Origin: Micromussa lordhowensis
Lineage: Eukaryota > Cnidaria > Anthozoa > Scleractinia > Lobophylliidae
Direction of reading: 5' to 3'
Length of the DNA: 64,000 bases
NCBI GenBank assembly: GCA_964020085.1
Contig: OZ026604.1
Location: 858,501-922,500 of the forward strand
Shown: piece by piece, positions 1 to 12,113 of the stretch
Layout of the letters: each line of letters opens with the position of its first letter
Position numbering within the stretch: the first letter of the stretch is position 1
Position numbers and translations under genes: made by a program
The notes under the pieces: generated by a model
What the model saw: only the letters and a program-made list of their open reading frames with translations
What the model was told of the DNA's origin: nothing
Databases searched by the model: none

Positions 1-150
1 TCTGGTCTTAGATACGTAGATTTGCAGTCTGTGTGTGTGTGTGAGAACACTGAGAGTACTAAATTATCACCAGGCAGTGTTTTTCTTTTCACAAAGATCA
101 CGTTCTTTGTTTGTTGTTATTTGATTTATGTTATTTTTTCAACTACGCAG

Positions 151-1114
151 CTTGGTCAGAACCGGATATCAGTGTCCGTGACACTAATTGTGGCTGCAGC
201 AAAAAACCTCTTCCCCATTGTGGCTGCAAAGTGAATATTGAAATTAACTGGAGAGAATACGTACGTAAGTAGACTGAAAACAAATCTTGGTTTGTTTTCT
301 CCAACCTATACTCTGCCGAAATGACCAGTCAGAAGACTAAGCTACACAACTACAAAGACTTCTCTTCTTTTCTTGCCTTATTGATTGCAATGAGCCTGAA
401 ACATCTTGTTACTGCTTTACGTAATAAGAAAGAATAATTAAAATCACCTTAATTTTCTCATTAAACACGGTAGAACACGGCTGAAATCGAATGTTTGCTA
501 AGAAGGGAATTAAACAGGCGTCTTCTTTAAAGGAATTATACATCTGGCAGTGCACTGACATGATTTTCTTGTTGTTTCCTTAGTCGAAATGACAATGACG
601 TATATCGAAGAAGACAATGTAAGTTACTATTCTTAGTTTATCTAGTTTTTACTCTTCTGCAGAGGCATTAAAAGAACTTTGTTGGCCAACACTTTTTAAA
701 CATAGGTTATTTCACCGCTGTGTCTTCGTTTTTTTTAATATGTAAATGGTTATAGATTTTAAGTTTGACACACAGCGAATCAGTGACATCCATCCCTATA
801 TAGTCGTGGCAAATCTATTTTTTACTTACCGCGCGCGAGTTGGACGCAATGATGGAAAACAGCGGCTTTTACATCAAGGAATAGCAGAATGGAACAGTCT
901 TGACAAACGTGACATGAGGTCGCTTTGACTTTTTAAGCAAGCCTTGAAGACCGCAGTTTTTAACTCGTTTTTATGCTGTACTCCTTTATCGAACATTTTA
1001 ATATTGAATTTTTTAACTTTTAACATTTTTGACTATTCCAAATATAACACTTTTCTTTTTGGCAGGGCCTCACTGAATAACACCTTTGGTGATGTGAGCT
1101 CCCTGGTTAAATAA

Positions 1115-1148
<34 letters not shown>

Positions 1149-1423
1149 TAACATTTCACAGTCTCTGCTGGTGTTCTTTATGTGCGTCAGCCGGGTGCAA
1201 ACCATGCACCTAGGGCATCAGTCACCCAAGTCAATCTTTCTGTTCAAATACTAAGCACCTTTCTGAGGATTCGTGCAGATCCCAACATGCAGATCTTTTG
1301 GATTTCTGTCACATTAGCTCTCTTGGATACTTTCTCGATGTTTTTTATCATCCCCTTCTTTACTGTTCCAAGCGCACCAACAACTACAGGGATCACTATT
1401 GTTTTCATATGCCACATTCTCTG

Positions 1424-1467
<44 letters not shown>

Positions 1468-1829
1468 CATTATTATTATTATCATCATTATCATCATTAT
1501 CATCATTATCATCATTATCATCATTATCATCATTATCATCATTATCATCATTATCATCATTATCATCATTATCATCATTATCATCATTATCATCATTATC
1601 ATCATTATCATCATTATCATCATTATCATCATTATCATCATTATCATCATTATCATCATTATCATCATTATCATCATTATCATTATCATTATCATTATCA
1701 TTATCATTATCATTATCATTATCATTATATTATCATAGTTATCATTATATTATCATAGTAATTTAGGCGATAGTATACTTTTTCTCATTATTGTTGTTAT
1801 TATTGTTGTTTAAAGCTTTAGTTTTGAAT

Positions 1830-1869
<40 letters not shown>

Positions 1870-4189
1870 ACTGATGTAAGGAGCTGCAAATGAAAATTCT
1901 GTCGTTATACACGTAGGATCTGTGAAAGGTCACATCGGCCAAAAGTAGAAGCATTTCAATGAAGTAAGGCAGGCTTCAACCATTCTGATCCTCAGAGGCC
2001 GCGCTCCTTTTGGTCAGCACCAAGAATCGAGACCTCTTGGCTGGTCCAACACCGGAAATTCCGCGATCCACGGACTTTCCATCAAATCTGACAAATCTGA
2101 TTGGTTCAGAACACAAAAGGAAAACTCTGCGCATGCTCAGCAAATAGGATCCGGCGATTCTTGGTGCTGACCTAAAGGAGCGCAGCCTCTGGGGACGAGA
2201 ATGGGCTTCAACGCGTTTTGCATGTGACATTGGGCAATCCACAAACATTCTTTGGATTTGAGTTTTATCTGAGGTCATTACCATGTGCTTTTAGTAGACA
2301 ATCGGTCAGCCAGTCGGTTGCTTTACTTTCTGCTGCTACACCGTGCTGATGAGACCCAACTGGTCAAAACAGCTGTCCACGATTGCAATTCTTGGCTTTC
2401 AGTTTGGACTCTATCATGTCTTTGTCCCGTTAAGCTTTCTACGTAGAAATAAGCAGGGTCGCAGTAGTACATGTGAAACAATATTAACTACTTATTAACC
2501 AAGAGTGAGGTCTTTAAGATTTTAGGTTTGAGATTTTCAAATCAAGACCGAACGTTCGAGGTTAATAAGGAATTTATTATATGGCTTTTTGCTTGTTTTT
2601 TGCAGACCCGTAAAAGTGGCCCGTCGGCATTACGAGAGAATAATGTCATAGAATTAGCCAATCAGACGGGCTACCAATACAAGTCATATAATAATGCATT
2701 TTATTATATCGCAAATTGGTACAAGACGAAAATGAGGAGAATTCTGATTATTTCCCTGACCCTGAGTGGTCCAAATTTTACAATGCCGACCGCTAAGAAT
2801 TCCCGCTCAGAAATCGTTTCGGCAACCTGCTTTTTGTAGTCAGGTTTAAAGTGGTGATCGATCTTGCTGATGTTTTTCTGTTGTCCTTGAAGGGAATACA
2901 ATACACTGTGGTCTTCAATCATGATAAGGTGCTGTTCAACGAGACATTCATAGGTAAGACTCGCCTGACTTCTAAGGGGGGAGGTCACAGGAAGGGCAAC
3001 AGGGGTAGAGAGACCACGTGAGACCAGGCGGCGAAATCCATCCCATAAGCGCGCGTTGGATATGAGTAGATAGCCAACGAGGCGCATAGCACCGAGTTAG
3101 CTATAATCATCTCTTATCCAACAAGGGCGAGTGAAATAATTGTTTTATTAAAAACGAATAGAGCAAACTAAACTAAATAAAAACGCCTCACAAATATCAC
3201 GCGTTCGCTTACCATATTCGTAGAGCATGGTATAATGGCTCATAGCCCATGATGGCTAAACCAAAGAAAACTCTTTAATTGCATTATCCAATGATCCAGG
3301 TTTTAATAATGTATAATGTTTCAGATAATTTCAATTTAGGATAGGATATTTATTAAATATTTCGGCATGGTTCTGCTATGTCTCTATATGATTTTGCCCG
3401 TGAAATGAAAATTCCCTGTGACAAACCTTACAGAGGGTCTTAAAAAAATATTGGAAGTTATGGAGAATTAGCATTTGCATCGTTGATAAATGCAACCTCG
3501 TTTCCAGGACTTTCCCCTTCCAAATTTCAAGGGAAACGCCCTAGGGACGAATTTGAGATAAAGTGTTGAACCTTCTAGTACCAAGGGACTACAATGACCC
3601 AGGTGTTCCTCATGACGCAAAAATGTCAGTGATTGTTTCTTTGTAACAACTTGTTCTCTGGGTGTCGTTCGTGTTTCTCGCGCGGCAAACTGAGAACAGA
3701 ACCCCTTGGTTATTTCTCTTGTTAAGTTGTCAAAATTCAACAACGTCATAGAACGCTGAGCCCATGCATGTACGCAATGCGGACCTATTTCTGCTCTTGT
3801 TGTAGAAAGAAATAATTTATTGTGACTGTTTTCAATCTTTTCCAGCCAAACCTCCGTCTCCTATTTGCTTGGGTATTTGCCCGCGTTCGTGTTTCTGCGT
3901 AGATTACTACAATATATCTTTCGGCGAAGACGACAAGTGGGGTGGATGCACGCAGATTTATGCCGAGGTCGGAGTACGCCTTTTGGATATCAAGCTTGGC
4001 TGTTTTTATTTCCCGGTGAACCAAGAGGAAGAGAAGACCATTGACAAACCAATTCAATTACTGCTGTTGAAGGAAATGCAGCAGCGGTTCCAAGGCACGT
4101 TTGGCAAGAAAATGAGTGATCGTCGGCTCAAGAAAAAGAATCCATTTGATGTCCTATTCAAAAACCGCCTGGAAAAGGACAACAAATAG
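151..4189 (+). CDS. Secreted cysteine-rich DUF4773-like protein, type A, copy A0 (5' end outside window)
   Basis: Visible exons are 151-264, 584-618, 2893-2953 and 3846-4189 (stop TAG). The signal-peptide exon lies upstream of the window. About 183 residues can be read. The layout matches the two other type A copies: a CGC...CGC segment, a short 35-nt exon, a beta-strand-like exon ending in NETFIG, and a last exon with PPSPIC, CFC, GGC and GCFYFPV followed by a basic tail (DRRLKKK). This order of cysteines and the PPxxC motif fit the DUF4773 family of secreted proteins, whose function is not known. Two cysteines kept in the other copies are missing here: CGCC has become CGCK, and ICM has become LEM. 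Exon 4 is one codon longer than in the other copies. The long third intron holds a LINE fragment, microsatellites and a MITE. I am sure of the paralogy and fairly sure of the family name. Confidence 0.75.
740..1150 (+). mobile_element. 3' end of a non-LTR retrotransposon (LINE) with an ATT tail
   Basis: A frame at 746-928 reads GRNDGKQRLLHQGIAEWNSL, like the region after the reverse transcriptase in L2/CR1-type elements. It is followed by a degraded stretch and then an (ATT)n tract at about 1113-1148, which looks like the microsatellite tail of such elements. It is 5'-truncated and lies inside intron 3 of gene A0. The clade cannot be fixed from this fragment. Confidence 0.5.
1424..1765. repeat. 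Compound microsatellite/minisatellite, ATT then 9-bp ATCATCATT then ATTATC units
   Basis: The tract starts as (ATT)n, changes at about 1490 to a very regular 9-bp unit (ATCATCATT) repeated about 20 times to about 1680, and then becomes a 6-bp unit (ATTATC). A smaller related tract occurs at about 1833-1868. Open frames across it are artefacts of the repeat. Confidence 0.95.
1981..2203. mobile_element. MITE with about 48-bp TIRs and a 9-bp target duplication (Mutator-like)
   Basis: The left end CATTCTGATCCTCAGAGG pairs with the right end, which reads CATTCTCGTCCCCAGAGG on the other strand. Pairing continues through the shared GGTCAGCACCAAGAATC. The element is flanked by GGCTTCAAC at 1972-1980 and 2204-2212, a perfect 9-bp direct repeat. 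A 9-bp duplication with long TIRs suggests a MULE-type element. It has no coding capacity. Confidence 0.85.
3046..3155 (+). mobile_element. Partial copy of the foldback element also found at 5839 and 26299
   Basis: It contains the paired segments GTTGGATATGA / TCTTATCCAAC and the tail GAAATAATTGTTTTA that mark one half of the composite foldback element at 5839-6160. Only the first hairpin is present. It lies in intron 4 of gene A0. Confidence 0.6.
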
Positions 4190-5838
4190 AGCGACAATCT
4201 TGTCTTTAATTAGGTGCTCGATGGAGTTGATTTTTATGTAGTCTACTGGCAGCCGGTTTTTTCTCTAATGGTCCCTTAGACGAGTATTTAGTCATCGCGA
4301 ACGAAAAAGGGTGGTATGGTGGTGGTGAGAAGGCGAGGCGAGTTTTTCTTCTCGTGAGTGCCCGCGCCTATGTCTCGTCCCATTCCTTTTTAGACTAAAG
4401 CGTCTTGCCTCATAAATCCCGCTGAATTTCGAGAGAAAACCAGACTGCCAGCAGTCTAATTGTGATGATTTTTAACAATCAAGTAAAGCTTAATGATGTT
4501 TGATGAAGAACCGACTGCTTATTAGAGATGTATTAAGATAAACTGTGCCTGACTTGCGGTAGTTTCAGAGTAATTAGTTTACAGGAGCAACTTCAGGGCT
4601 TGCAGATCTTGCAAAGCTTAGTCCAAATTTTTCAAATTCGTTGTTTGTAATCCGCGTCAATCTTTATGGTTTATATCTCTTTGGTGTTTTGCTATCTCAG
4701 TAAACTTGAAATCACTTCTTTTTAGTTCAACCTAATGCTATCAGTTGGTTTGTGTCAGAGTAGAAGAATAAATGGAGAAATGCGATTTCCAAGGTTCTAA
4801 AGAAACGGTATATATTGGGGTCTACCGATTAGAATTATACTTTATCTTCAATTTTGATAGTTTAAACAACGTGACATAAATTTATATTATATAAGGAGTA
4901 TAATAGTGCGTGCAGATGTCTTACCAGGAGGAGAGGCTTGGCGGTTGTCTAAGAATGTATGGAGATGTCCTGTTACGCATTCAATGTTGACATCGAGCTT
5001 AGCTGTTTTTGAGCTACTTTATACGCACCAGGTTTAAATGGGAATAAATGAATTGGGGAAAAAACAAACTGGTTTGATGTAACAGCCGGGAAAATACTGC
5101 AAGCAGTATTGCCATCGGTTTGGGGCATTTCTGGATTTGTTTAATTTTCTTATGCCGATCTGTTTTGACCAAACCCTGATTCAGGTACAGGCGAATCGCT
5201 TGGGCCGCGTCCTCCGAAAATTTCACATTCGGCTCGCTAATAAACCAGTAAAAACTTTCTAAGCCACCAACGATCGATCGAGTTCAAGCAATCGTGTACA
5301 AAATGAACAGCCATGACTGTTCATTCACCTGCGTGGCGGAGAGCAAGCGCGCGTGGAACTCGCGCGGAGCCGAGCATGATCCTGGCAGCGTATCATCAGC
5401 AAGCGAACAAACTGCTGATTCCGTGGATCAGAACATCGGTCGAGTGTGAGGCGAGCTTCCTGAAACCCTTACTCTTTTTCAGACCGAAATTCTTCGTTTC
5501 AGACCTGACAAAGTCTTAAAGTCTAGCGGCCCGGGGGGCGAAGGAAGCGGAGTACTCGAAGTTGCATATCGGAATTCCAACCCCGTCTTACTCCTTACTC
5601 TTTTCTATGCCATTTTGAAAGAAAAGGTTCCCCTTTCGTATACCTATATTAATTGAAAAAAAATTTACCCCTTTCACATGCTTTCATTACCAGCCCGTAT
5701 TAATCGCCAAGAAAGAAATTTTTCTTTTCATTTTCATGTAGTGCTTACTAAATAAATTATACAGCCATGAAATAACTAAATGTCAGTTTCGATTTCCTTT
5801 TCTTTTTTATACACCTCATAATCCCTGCCCTTTTATAT
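4190..5838. other. Intergenic region between A0 and A1
   Basis: I see no intact gene here. A degenerate last-exon relic of the A family lies at 4917-5022. The open frame at 5313-5519 has no recognisable domain and low-complexity flanks, and I do not support it as a gene. Confidence 0.6.
4917..5022 (+). pseudogene. Relic of a type A last exon
   Basis: The stretch aligns base by base with the centre of exon 5 of the type A genes. GGCGGTTGTCTAAGAATGTA corresponds to GGTGGATGCCTGGAGATCTA, and it continues through the position of the GCFY motif. An in-frame stop follows LLRIQC and the tail is lost. It lies about 0.7 kb after the A0 stop, so the array once held at least one more copy, or A0 duplicated its last exon. 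Confidence 0.6.
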
Positions 5839-6160
5839 AACAATTATTCCATGAGCCCGAGTTGGATATGAAGTGATAAAATAACCAACGAGCGCGTAGC
5901 GCGAGTTGGTTATAATCACTTCATATCCAACAAGGGCGAATGGAATAATTGTTTTAGTAAATTCTCAAACTGGGTTTTGCCGCCGATTTTTATTTCGGCC
6001 ATTATAGAGGGCTGAAGTTGAAAACTTCGTACGGGAAATTTTTAAACTTGGCGCACTATTTTCCATATGACGTAAACCTCCGACTATTGGCTCATAGTCG
6101 GAGTTTTTTAGCCAATAAAAAAGCTAGAAATGCAATAGTCGGAGCTGAGAATTTACTAAA
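5839..6160 (+). mobile_element. Composite foldback element, copy 1
   Basis: Two adjacent inverted repeats make up the unit. The first (about 5839-5957) has AACAATTATTCCATGAGCCC facing GGGCGAATGGAATAATTGTT. The second (about 5955-6160) has TAGTAAATTCTCA facing TGAGAATTTACTA, with an inner palindrome around GACTATTGGCTCATAGTC. The whole unit recurs inverted at 26299-26606. Confidence 0.8.
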
Positions 6161-6700
6161 TACCTTTAGCATGAGAAAGGTAACCCTTCCAGTGTAACCT
6201 ACTCTCCATAATAGCCTACGTGGGGAGCATACCTCCCCCCCAGGCCTGGCGCGTGACTGGAGCGTTGCAGCGCGTGAATAAATAGCTACACATGGCGTAA
6301 ACATAATTTGAGAAGGGTTTTAAGTTCTTGTCATAATTATAATGATGTGAAGTACTAGCTTCCTCTGAAAACATACCCAGTTCAAAACCAGAGCGAACAA
6401 ACCACACTCTCTTTCAGACAAATGTTGGCATCCTGCTAAAATCTACACCCTATTTCAGACAAAAACAAATAAAAAACCGATACCCTTTGAGCGTCGCACA
6501 AACCTAAAAAAGCCCATGTAAGAGAGTACCGCTACAGGTTTTATCCCCTGTGCCGTGGCAAAAATAACACCTATTCACTCACTGAGGCCATGTGATTTAT
6601 AATACGTATCATGTTCATATCATGTCTTTCGCCACTTTCATAATCCCCGCATAATATTGTTGTGGATCTAGTTCGAAGGTGAAAGTCATCAGGAAAATTT

Positions 6701-9700
6701 ATGACGATGCTTCTCATCGTATTCCTCGGTTTTTGCCTCAGTTGCTTTGCTGCGGCAAGTCAAATTAATGAAATCCAAACTGCAGGTAAGCGAGCAAACC
6801 TAATCCAGTGCGAATCGGGAAATTTATCTTTTATTTACTAATGAACGGTACTGAACTCGAGGGAAGTTGTTTGGTGTGTAGATGACGTACAAGGCGAAAA
6901 CATTAATTAAGAGCAGAAATTTGTAACAGCTTTCTCATTACGGGGGAACTGTGATCAGTTTTCTGTGGATTGCAGTCTTTTTACACTTAAATTGTTTGTT
7001 TGCTCGGTGCTCGGGATCGAGAACGGGTTGCTTCATGTCGTAGCGCATTTTATGTAGTCGCCGATCTCCGCTCGCAGCCGTTACCTGCGGGTCGTCACGA
7101 GAGGCGTTGCATATCGAGGCAGATAACGGCTGCAAAGCAGGACATGAGTATATTTTAGTAAACAAATCATAAACATCGTCAAGTTGTAATCTTTTCGTGT
7201 GTAGTCTAAACTAAGTGAAATCATTTTTCCTTTTCCCGACCAACCCCACTGTTGAAGGTCTGTTGACGCAACAAAGATTCTGAAGATCAGTAATCACGTG
7301 AGAAAGTTCGCGTGACAGACAGAGAAACGTTACAAGGATCGGCAGAGGAAGTGGGACTATCGCACAGCGCTGGGTTCATCGGAGAAAGTTGTGCAAAATC
7401 ACTCCATTCAAAATAACTACTTCCTTTGTTGTCATTGTTGTTTGATCTGTGTTGTTTCTTATAGTGTCCTCAGTGTCGGATGGCTCCTGTGCCTGCAGCA
7501 AAGAGCCTGTTCCCCAATGTGGCTGCTGTGATAAATTTACATTTGACGGGAAAGATCACGATAGTAAGCAGTTTGAAAACGAATTTTGCTGTATCTTCTC
7601 CAGGCAAGCTCTGCCACAATGAGCAGTCGGGGGACTGGGCCACTTCACTCTCGCCTTCTGAAATTTTCTTCTGTTTTAACTGCAATGTTTTTCGCCATCT
7701 TGATTGAAATGACCGTAATGATACTTTGCTGCTGGTCAACCGAAAGAAACAAACAAAATCCGTCTAATTTTCTCATGATTCAACAATGGAGAAGAAAGCT
7801 GAACGTTTGCCAAGACAAGGAGTAAAGTGCCTATGAAGTGAAAAATAATTTGTGCTTATTTGAAAAGCCTTTCAAAATACAGAAGGATGGCATTTTTCTT
7901 TTTGAAATATCTTTTTTCGTTTTAGAGATATTGAGGTTTTTCTATTATGCAAATTAGATCAGTGATGAAAAATAGAAAATAGAATAAATAAATAGAAATA
8001 AATAGAAAATACTGAATAAACGATATCTCTGGAAATATTGAAGCAGTGTCCTTGAAACTTGGCACCACGAATGTGCATCAATAAAGGAAAAAAAGGACAC
8101 CCTTAGTGCTGTTGCCATGACAACGGTTTTGCCGCTGGTGCTGTGTCAATAAAAACAGAAATTCCCAGTTTTGCCTTAAAACAAGAACCATCTACCCTGC
8201 TCAATCTAATGATGGCAGTGAAGACAATATAAGAACTATGTCTGTTCCAAGTAGAACCCTTTGGCTCACTTTAGAGATTGCAAATGAGGATATTTACTTT
8301 TCTGACCGAGAGAGACTGGAGCCAAAAGAGTTGATATGGCAACAGCATTAAGGGTATCATTTTGTTTCTTTTTTGATGCACATTTGTGGTGCCAAGTTTC
8401 AAGAACACTGCTTCAATATTTCCGAAGATATCGTTTATTCAGTATTTTCAAATAAGCACAAATTATTTTTCACTTCATGGGCACTTTAATGATTAATTAC
8501 TAATTTTATCTCATTTCTTGTTAGAGTCGTTTTCAATGTCGTAAAACCAAAACCAAACCAATTACTTACCAATTAGACTACTCAGCCAATTTCAAACCGT
8601 AGTAAAACCAAAACCAAAGTTATTGCCTGATTACTTTCGAAACTCATTAATTAAAAACTGCCCTATAAATATGGGTTATTGACCGAGATGTCAAGATGGC
8701 TGGATACTGGCCAAGTTTTTCTTTTGCGTGTTTATGGACCTCGACTCCGTCTCGGTCCATAAACTCACAAAAAAAGAACGAGGCCAATATCCCGGCAGCC
8801 ATCTTAATCGAAAAAGCTTGATCAATAAAGAATTTGTTATTTGGCTTTCGGGGAAATTTTTCTCGCGGGACACGGCGGGTAGTCCCGAGCGGGCTAGATA
8901 GCTTCACCTTTCCCGCTCGGGTAGCCAATCACAGGCAAAGATCTGGTTCATCTTGTCTGCTCAAGGAGGTAGCCATCTAATAAGCTCCAGCAATGATTGC
9001 CAAGGAATTATTGCAGTGCACTGACATGATTTTCTTGTTGGTTTTGTAGTCTGTATGAACATGACGTATGTTGAAGAAGAAAAAGTAAGTTCCATATTCA
9101 AGTAAATCTTTTGCTAAACTCTTTTCAGCTCAAAAAGACGTACAAGCGTTAAAAAAATGGGAATTTGGAAAAGTGATCACGCGTGGACAACAGCCAATAC
9201 ACGTACTACAAGGATAATTGAATCTCTACATAGATATTTGCGCCTTATAAGCTCTTAAATTAAATTAAATTATTGGGTTTGCAGTGGTGATCTTGGCTGA
9301 TGTTTTGCTGTTGTCGTTGTAGGGATTACGATTTACTGTGATTTTTGATGGAAAGGTGCTTTTGAACGAGACACTCTCAGGTAAGACTGGGACTCCTTTG
9401 AGTTCCCAGCTTGGGGGGAAGGGGAGGGGAGGGGCACCGGGCCGAAAGGTTCTGAAAATTGTAGAAAAAGCTTGTGAGATCAGGCGGCGATATCGACCAC
9501 TCGGGGTAACGTTTCAGAGAATTTCGATTAACAAATGGTTAACGCCATAGCGTACACTATTGAGTTATGGATGCACGCGGGAGGTTGCTAAGCACGAAAG
9601 AAGCATAAGAATCGCACGAGGCGATAGCCGTAAATCAAAACATTTCTATTGGTTAGTTCCTCGGTCAGTAGTAAACAACTATTGTGTTTTGTGCACGGTC

Positions 9701-10272
9701 AAGGCCAAAAAAGAGAACAAAAACATACAACAAAGAACTTTGTCGTGTTTCATAACATTCCCCTCTATTAACTATACAGTCAATTTGCAAGGAACTAGTC
9801 ACTTTGATTGATGTCATTGTTGGCCTTTGTGACAACTTGCTCTCTGTAGGTTTTTCGTGAAAATGACAGTCTTCAATGATATTCTGACAGCCTTCTATCT
9901 TTTCCAGCCAAAAACCCGCCTCCTTTTTGCCAGGGTACTTGCCCGCTGGCGTGTATTTGTGAGAATTACTACAATCTGTCTTACGGCGATGACAACAAGT
10001 GGGGTGGATGCCTGGAGATCTATGGCGACCTCGTGATACAGGTCCTTGATGTCAAGTTTGGCTGCTTTTACTTACCGGTCAACCAGTCAACGGAACAGAA
10101 GACAATTGTGAAGCCGATCGGGAACGAGGCCGATAAACCAGTGCTGTTCAACGACATACAGCAGCTGTTCCGTAACACGCTTGCCAAGAAATGGCGTGAT
10201 CGCCGGCTCAAGAAAAAGAAACCACTAAATTTCTATTACAAAAACCGCGTGGAAGAAGACAACGAAAAATAA
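6701..10272 (+). CDS. Secreted cysteine-rich DUF4773-like protein, type A, copy A1
   Basis: Exons are 6701-6785, 7465-7563, 9050-9084, 9323-9380 and 9908-10272, all with GT-AG borders and a continuous frame of 213 residues. Exon 1 encodes a clear signal peptide (MTMLLIVFLGFCLSCFAAAS). The mature protein has 12 cysteines: SCAC and QCGCC in exon 2, ICMNMTY in exon 3, then FCQGTCPLACIC, GGC and GCFYLPV in exon 5. KNPPPFC at the exon 4/5 junction is typical of DUF4773, a family of secreted disulfide-rich proteins of unknown role. The C-terminus beyond the domain is basic (WRDRRLKKKK) and then acidic. Intron 2 carries a foldback transposon and a MITE. The family name is an inference from the motif pattern. 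Confidence 0.85.
7826..8485. mobile_element. Foldback TIR element at a TTAA-type site
   Basis: The ends are AGTGCCTATGAAGTG and CACTTCATGGGCACT. The arms can be followed for well over 100 bases each, including shared CTTGGCACCAC / GTGGTGCCAAG. The left arm is interrupted at about 7866-8010. The flanks are GTAA on the left and TTAA on the right, and the empty site in unit 2 (about 16635) reads TTAA. This points to a TTAA-targeting, piggyBac-like non-autonomous element that arrived after the block duplicated. Confidence 0.8.
8671..8935 (+). mobile_element. MITE family with paired GGCCAAGTTTTTCTTTT arms, copy in A1 intron 2
   Basis: The inner inverted repeat pairs the regions around GTCCATAAAC and AAGATGGCTGG, and the right part holds CCCGAGCGGG / CCCGCTCGGG. 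Related copies lie at 16823-17100 (unit 2, same place) and at 28755-29050 (inverted, in CCDC43). Confidence 0.7.
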
Positions 10273-11198
10273 TCAAAGTTTCAGTGTGTATTACTGGCTC
10301 AAACGTTACTAAATATATGATTTAGTGTTGTCTGTGATTATATATGGCAAGCTTGTAAGTAAAAGTTAAGTTAATGTAACTCGCTGAAAGCGAAAACCAA
10401 GCTTGTTCCAAGTAAATGTTAAAGCGCATAGTTGAAATTATCTTTCAATTAGTGTAAGCAGATACTTTGTATGGAGGAATGTGATTTCGAGGGTTCCATG
10501 TAGTAATATATTTTGGAGTCTAGATTGTTATGATTACAGATCATTTTTGTAGTTTGAAACAATGTAACGGAATGAGTTTTTGAAATCACTTGTATTTTTA
10601 AGTACACAGTACAGGCAATATGTCGAAGTGGTATGCAGCAGGATTTGAATTCAATGTAATCTCGCGATAGACGCTTGTTAAAGGGTATAAAATAAAATAA
10701 TAAAAGTTGCTATTTGACTGCTTCCTCTAACGTCGCAAAATCGTGTTCAGAGTTATTGTCTATCCTCCCCAGAGGCTCCCTAAGGGGAGGGGGGAATGAA
10801 GTGGAAGTGAGAGGGCGCGCGGGGGACGAAGGGAAGAGAGAAAGGCCGCAAGCTTTAGTTAAGATTCCCTTTCCCCAGCGTCAGAACTAGTAGCCTACAC
10901 GGTCAGGAGAGCAACGAAAAAGACTTCTGCGAAGGATATTTTTTACCAAAAATTCTGTAAAAATTTGGAATTTTTGTTTTTAATTTAAATCCTAAGCTAT
11001 TGAGGTTTCATTTTGAGGAACATTTCTCCCTGTAAGTTTGAAGCTCGTTTTCTCAAAACGAGTTATTTTTGCCTTGAGAAAAGACATCTCAAGAACGATT
11101 TCAGATTTTGACCTCGAATTTTAAGGATTGCTAGGTGTCACTAAGCTTATTGTAAGGAAGTGAGGGAGTTTGCCGTAGAGTTTTTAGGACAAAAGTTA

Positions 11199-12113
11199 TT
11201 GCGGGCGACCAGCGGAGCCCGCAATCCTAATCTCAACATTGGTTTCAAACGCATGCGCGGCAGTTATATAGCCTTGCAGTGACTCGAATTTAGCAAAAAA
11301 AGTCGTCCTTCCAAATATTTGTCCTTAGGGACACTAAGAACCAATGAAATGAAAGGACGTAATTTTAGCACAGGCGCTTTGACCACGCGAGACAAACACG
11401 AAGCAGCAGTAATTTGAGCACAGGCGTTCTGACCGCTAGAAACCAACACCAAGCAGAAGACAATTCTCACCAAAGCATAGCTGTTTCACCTTCCATAGTC
11501 AATGATCTTTAATGTAGTTGAAGGGTCAAATAATATGTAAATTTCGCCTTCTTGAAGCTAAGAATGTCAAGAATCACGTGCAGTTCATGCAGAAGTGGAG
11601 ATCCATAAATTGGAATGCACACAACACAATTTTATCACGTGGACGACGTCTATTTCGTCGAAGAATCACGTGCAGCTCATGCATAGCTGGCGCGCCGTCC
11701 AATCAAAATCGAGCGTGTGAACTTGTGATCGGAACGTTTCCTGTACGTGTCTGTTGTTGTCGGGTTACATCAAATGACCTTGACTAAATCAATATGTCCA
11801 TTTTATAATCAACAGTGTTTTTATTTACAACGTGAAAAAATAACCATTTTGTCAAACCCAACACAAAATAGAACTAGTGTATAATCAAACTGGTGTTACT
11901 GTTTCACAAGGTCAGTAAAACCACTCTTAGGTCCCTTTGTCTCGTTTTAGGGAAAACAATCACCCACACTATGCAACCCTTTATTGCCCTGCAAATATAA
12001 ATGCCCAAAATGGAAAAAGAACACAACGCCACTGTTTTACAATGAATTCGTTAACCTCAGTGAAACAAATCATGCATAGCCCTCGCCCGCACTTCCTAAC
12101 CTGTGGTTATTAC
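11199..12113. other. Block present in unit 1 but absent from unit 2
   Basis: The flanks ACAAAA(G/C)TTAT and TCAAAATAAATGTTTCAC are joined directly in unit 2 at about 19350. The block holds a repeated ATCACGTGCAG(T/C)TCATGCA motif at about 11573 and 11666 but no convincing gene. I cannot tell an insertion in unit 1 from a deletion in unit 2, because no TIRs or target duplication are clear. Confidence 0.6.

Noticed and set aside
1424..1740. Possible CRISPR-like array (regular 9-bp repeats)
   Set aside because: There are no unique spacers and the genome is eukaryotic.
1182..1766. Long open frames with runs of Leu-Ser, Ile, Tyr/His or Met-Ile
   Set aside because: They are translations of the ATT/ATC microsatellite in several frames and on both strands.
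5313..5519. 68-residue frame
   Set aside because: No signal peptide, no motif and no splice context. It lies between repeats.
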